This document shows positions 62,452 to 64,000 of a stretch of 64,000 bases of DNA, piece by piece. Below the pieces are notes generated by a model. That model was not told the origin of the DNA and did not search any database. It saw nothing but the letters and a program-made list of their open reading frames with translations. Source of the stretch: Acidobacteriota bacterium (GTDB lineage Bacteria; Acidobacteriota; Terriglobia; Acidiferrales; UBA7541); contig QHYE01000063.1 of the NCBI GenBank assembly GCA_003224055.1, positions 1 to 64,000 on the forward strand. The letters run 5' to 3'. The position numbers and the translations under genes are program-made. Position 1 is the stretch's first letter, and each line of letters begins with the position of its first letter.

Positions 62452-62802
62452 ATGGACGTTATCACGTGTGACCGCGAAGCGGTCAACTGTGTCGAAAGCG
62501 TATTTCCTACTCCAGCCCTCGAAGCCACGCACGCCAGCGGAGCGGCGAGTCCGGCAGCCGCGATGGAAAAAGACTGCGGAGCTTCCTCCGACCCGCATCG
62601 CGGGCCGCAAGAGACGGAGGCGGGGCAAGAAAGTGAAGCACGGGATGCCGGCGCTGCGAGTTCCTCGGAAGCGCCACCGCGGGAAACGGCAGCGGAGCGA
62701 ACTGGGCGCGGCTGGGTTTGTGCAAAAATTCGAATCCCAAAACTTCCAACATCGTGCACGTGGATGTGGACGCGTTTTTCGCGTCGGTGGAGCAGGTGCT
62801 GA
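62452..62802 (+). CDS. Hypothetical 116-residue protein overlapping dinB
   Basis: An ATG at 62452, with CAGGAGCC upstream, opens a frame that reads MDVITCDREAVNCVESVFPT, then an Ala/Ser/Glu-rich part, and ends about 85 bases inside dinB in another frame. It could be a real leader protein, or the beginning of a longer polymerase protein whose frame is broken near 62720, since the polymerase itself has only a TTG start and no good ribosome site. No domain is recognised. Confidence 0.35.
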   Translation: MDVITCDREAVNCVESVFPTPALEATHASGAASPAAAMEKDCGASSDPHRGPQETEAGQESEARDAGAASSSEAPPRETAAERTGRGWVCAKIRIPKLPTSCTWMWTRFSRRWSRC

Positions 62803-63944
62803 ATCCCAGCCTGCGCGGGAAGCCCGTGTTGGTGGGGCGCGGCTGCGTGGCTTCGGCGAGCTACGAAGCAAAATTTTGCGGCGTGCGCACGGCGATGAGT
62901 TTTCGCGAAGCGCTGCGCATCTGCCCGAAAGCCATCGTGGTGCCGGGGCAGTACGAGCACTACGCGGATTTTGCCGAACGCGTGCGGCGGATTCTGGAAA
63001 CGTATACGCCGGCGGTGGAAACCGCGGCGCTGGACGATTTTTATCTGGACTTTGCAGGGACCGAGCGGCTGTATCCGGATTTTCCGGGAACGCTGCGGCG
63101 GCTGCAGATGGAGATTTTGAAGCGCACGGGGTTGAGCGTTTCGGTAGGCGCGGCGCGCACGAAAGTGGTGGCGTCCATCGCGTCGCGGCTGGAACGCCCG
63201 CGCGGGTTTCGCATCGTGGCTCCCGGCGAAGAGGAAGCCTTCCTGACGCCGCTGCCGGTGGAGAAATTGTATGGGATCGGCCATGTGCACGCGGGGATGC
63301 TGGCCGAACGCGGCGTTACGACGATCGGGCAACTGCGCGAAGTGCCGAAACTGGCGCTGCAGGCGGCCTTTGGCGAGGTCATTGGCCAGCAGGTCTGGGA
63401 GCGGGCGCGCGGGCTGGACGGGCGCGAAGTGCTGCTGCCCTCGACGCCGAAATCGGTTTCGCGTGAGACGACGATTGAAGGCGGGACGATTGATACGGAG
63501 TTTCTTGGCGGGCTGATCGAATATTTGAGTGAGCGCATCGGCTCCACGCTGCGTGAGTACGGCAAGCAGGCACGCACGATTGGCTTGCGCATCCGCTATG
63601 TCGATCACTTTTCTGCGCATCAGGCGATGCGGATCGGCAAACCGACGAACGATGAGCGCGAATTGCTCGCGGCGGCGAAGGATCTGTTCGATAAATTATT
63701 TACGCGGCGCGTGGCGGTAAGGCTGGTGGGCGTGAGCGTGACGAACCTCGAAACCGACCGCCGGCAGAACGAGCTGTTCGATACCAACGCGAACCGGCGG
63801 TGGTATTTGAACCGCGGTCTCGATTCCGTCCGCGGGCGTTACGGCTGGAACGCCGTCTTTTACGGCAACGGCCTCGAGCTGCGCGAGCATTACGCGAGCA
63901 AGCCGAATGGGCTGGTGCCCTCGACGCCGTGTTTGTCGCGGTAA
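62718..63944 (+). CDS. dinB: Y-family DNA polymerase (DNA polymerase IV)
   Basis: A 408-residue translesion polymerase. The first catalytic Asp is in IVHVDVDAFFASVEQ (about residue 16), followed by ASYEAKFCGVRTAMSFREAL. The second site, usually SIDEAYLD, reads AALDDFYLDF (about residue 106), so the catalytic Glu is an Asp. The thumb and little finger are present (KLYGIGHVHAGMLAERGVTT; SVSRETTIEGGT; VGVSVTNLE). A beta-clamp-binding motif near the end could be QNELFD. DinB extends damaged or misaligned primers. The TTG start at 62718 is weak; an in-frame upstream start after a corrected frameshift is possible. Confidence 0.87.
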   Translation: MCKNSNPKTSNIVHVDVDAFFASVEQVLNPSLRGKPVLVGRGCVASASYEAKFCGVRTAMSFREALRICPKAIVVPGQYEHYADFAERVRRILETYTPAVETAALDDFYLDFAGTERLYPDFPGTLRRLQMEILKRTGLSVSVGAARTKVVASIASRLERPRGFRIVAPGEEEAFLTPLPVEKLYGIGHVHAGMLAERGVTTIGQLREVPKLALQAAFGEVIGQQVWERARGLDGREVLLPSTPKSVSRETTIEGGTIDTEFLGGLIEYLSERIGSTLREYGKQARTIGLRIRYVDHFSAHQAMRIGKPTNDERELLAAAKDLFDKLFTRRVAVRLVGVSVTNLETDRRQNELFDTNANRRWYLNRGLDSVRGRYGWNAVFYGNGLELREHYASKPNGLVPSTPCLSR

Positions 63945-64000
63945 TTTGCTGAAATTTTATTTCCTGTCCCCTACCTGATTCGAATTCACAAGCATGCCTG

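Overview
The window looks like a chromosomal segment of a GC-rich Gram-negative bacterium, most probably an Acidobacteriota member. This is inferred from gene content: an Oar-like TonB receptor with an N-terminal carboxypeptidase-regulatory domain, a cytochrome bc complex with split cytochrome b and a giant octahaem cytochrome c, a cytochrome P460-family protein, a Ser/Thr kinase with TPR repeats, and a cluster of glycolate/glycerate genes. No taxonomic marker gene (rRNA, ribosomal protein) is present, so the phylum is an inference.

Layout. 1-5,060: start of a threonine dehydrogenase gene cut by the window edge, a secreted M28 peptidase, an ISNCY-type transposase, and a scar where an internal fragment of a PQQ dehydrogenase abuts the C-terminal half of a Crp/Fnr regulator. 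5,105-10,470: glycolate oxidase subunits GlcE and GlcD, divergent from a 2-hydroxyacid dehydrogenase and glycerate 2-kinase; together they could carry glycolate to 2-phosphoglycerate, but no glcF is seen. 10,589-17,330: M1 aminopeptidase with HEAT repeats, a frameshifted ACT-domain gene, an SDR without the usual Tyr-Lys pair, a PilZ protein, a TPR protein and MsrA with a clear terminator.

17,362-29,117: a probable decayed genomic island. An 18-bp exact copy of the 3' end of tRNA-Ser(GGA), including its encoded CCA, lies at 17,362, in the same orientation and on the correct side for tRNA-targeted integration. Inside are a TonB receptor, three broken genes (PAP2 phosphatase, DUF2127, a TonB receptor tail), a LolA-like protein, a Tat-exported phospholipase C-like protein, a SpoIIE phosphatase/STAS pair and a BrnTA toxin-antitoxin system. 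A diverged repeat of about 170 bp occurs next to the left att copy and again at 25,804, suggesting two elements inserted in tandem. No integrase is left.

29,100-33,670: tRNA-Ser, a Ser/Thr kinase, a frameshifted MacB-type permease, tRNA-Gln(TTG), a KTSC protein and a 31-nt palindrome. 33,783-46,906: a respiratory block. An aa3-type cytochrome c oxidase operon (leftward) is divergent from a bc-type complex operon (rightward: Rieske, cytochrome b in two parts, octahaem cytochrome c, cupredoxin-like lipoprotein, small membrane protein, membrane-anchored HEAT protein carrying a lipoyl-like domain). Strong promoter-like sequences lie between them. The bc products would oxidise quinol and the oxidase would pass the electrons to oxygen.

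46,942-64,000: a DUF433/DUF5615 toxin-antitoxin pair, an outer-membrane protein with an SH3-like domain, a second Crp/Fnr gene broken by an amber codon, a ferredoxin mini-operon including a 59-residue membrane protein, an RRM RNA-binding protein, a Tat-exported flavoprotein, an EamA transporter, cytochrome P460, an SDR, a PlpD-like patatin with its own beta-barrel, an orphan antitoxin, an NTR-domain protein and a Y-family DNA polymerase with a structured leader.

Several genes are disrupted by single-base frameshifts or stop codons (near 13,325, 17,668, 17,773, 22,286, 22,353, 32,600, 49,210, 49,707). Some may be sequencing errors and others real decay; the sequence alone does not settle which.
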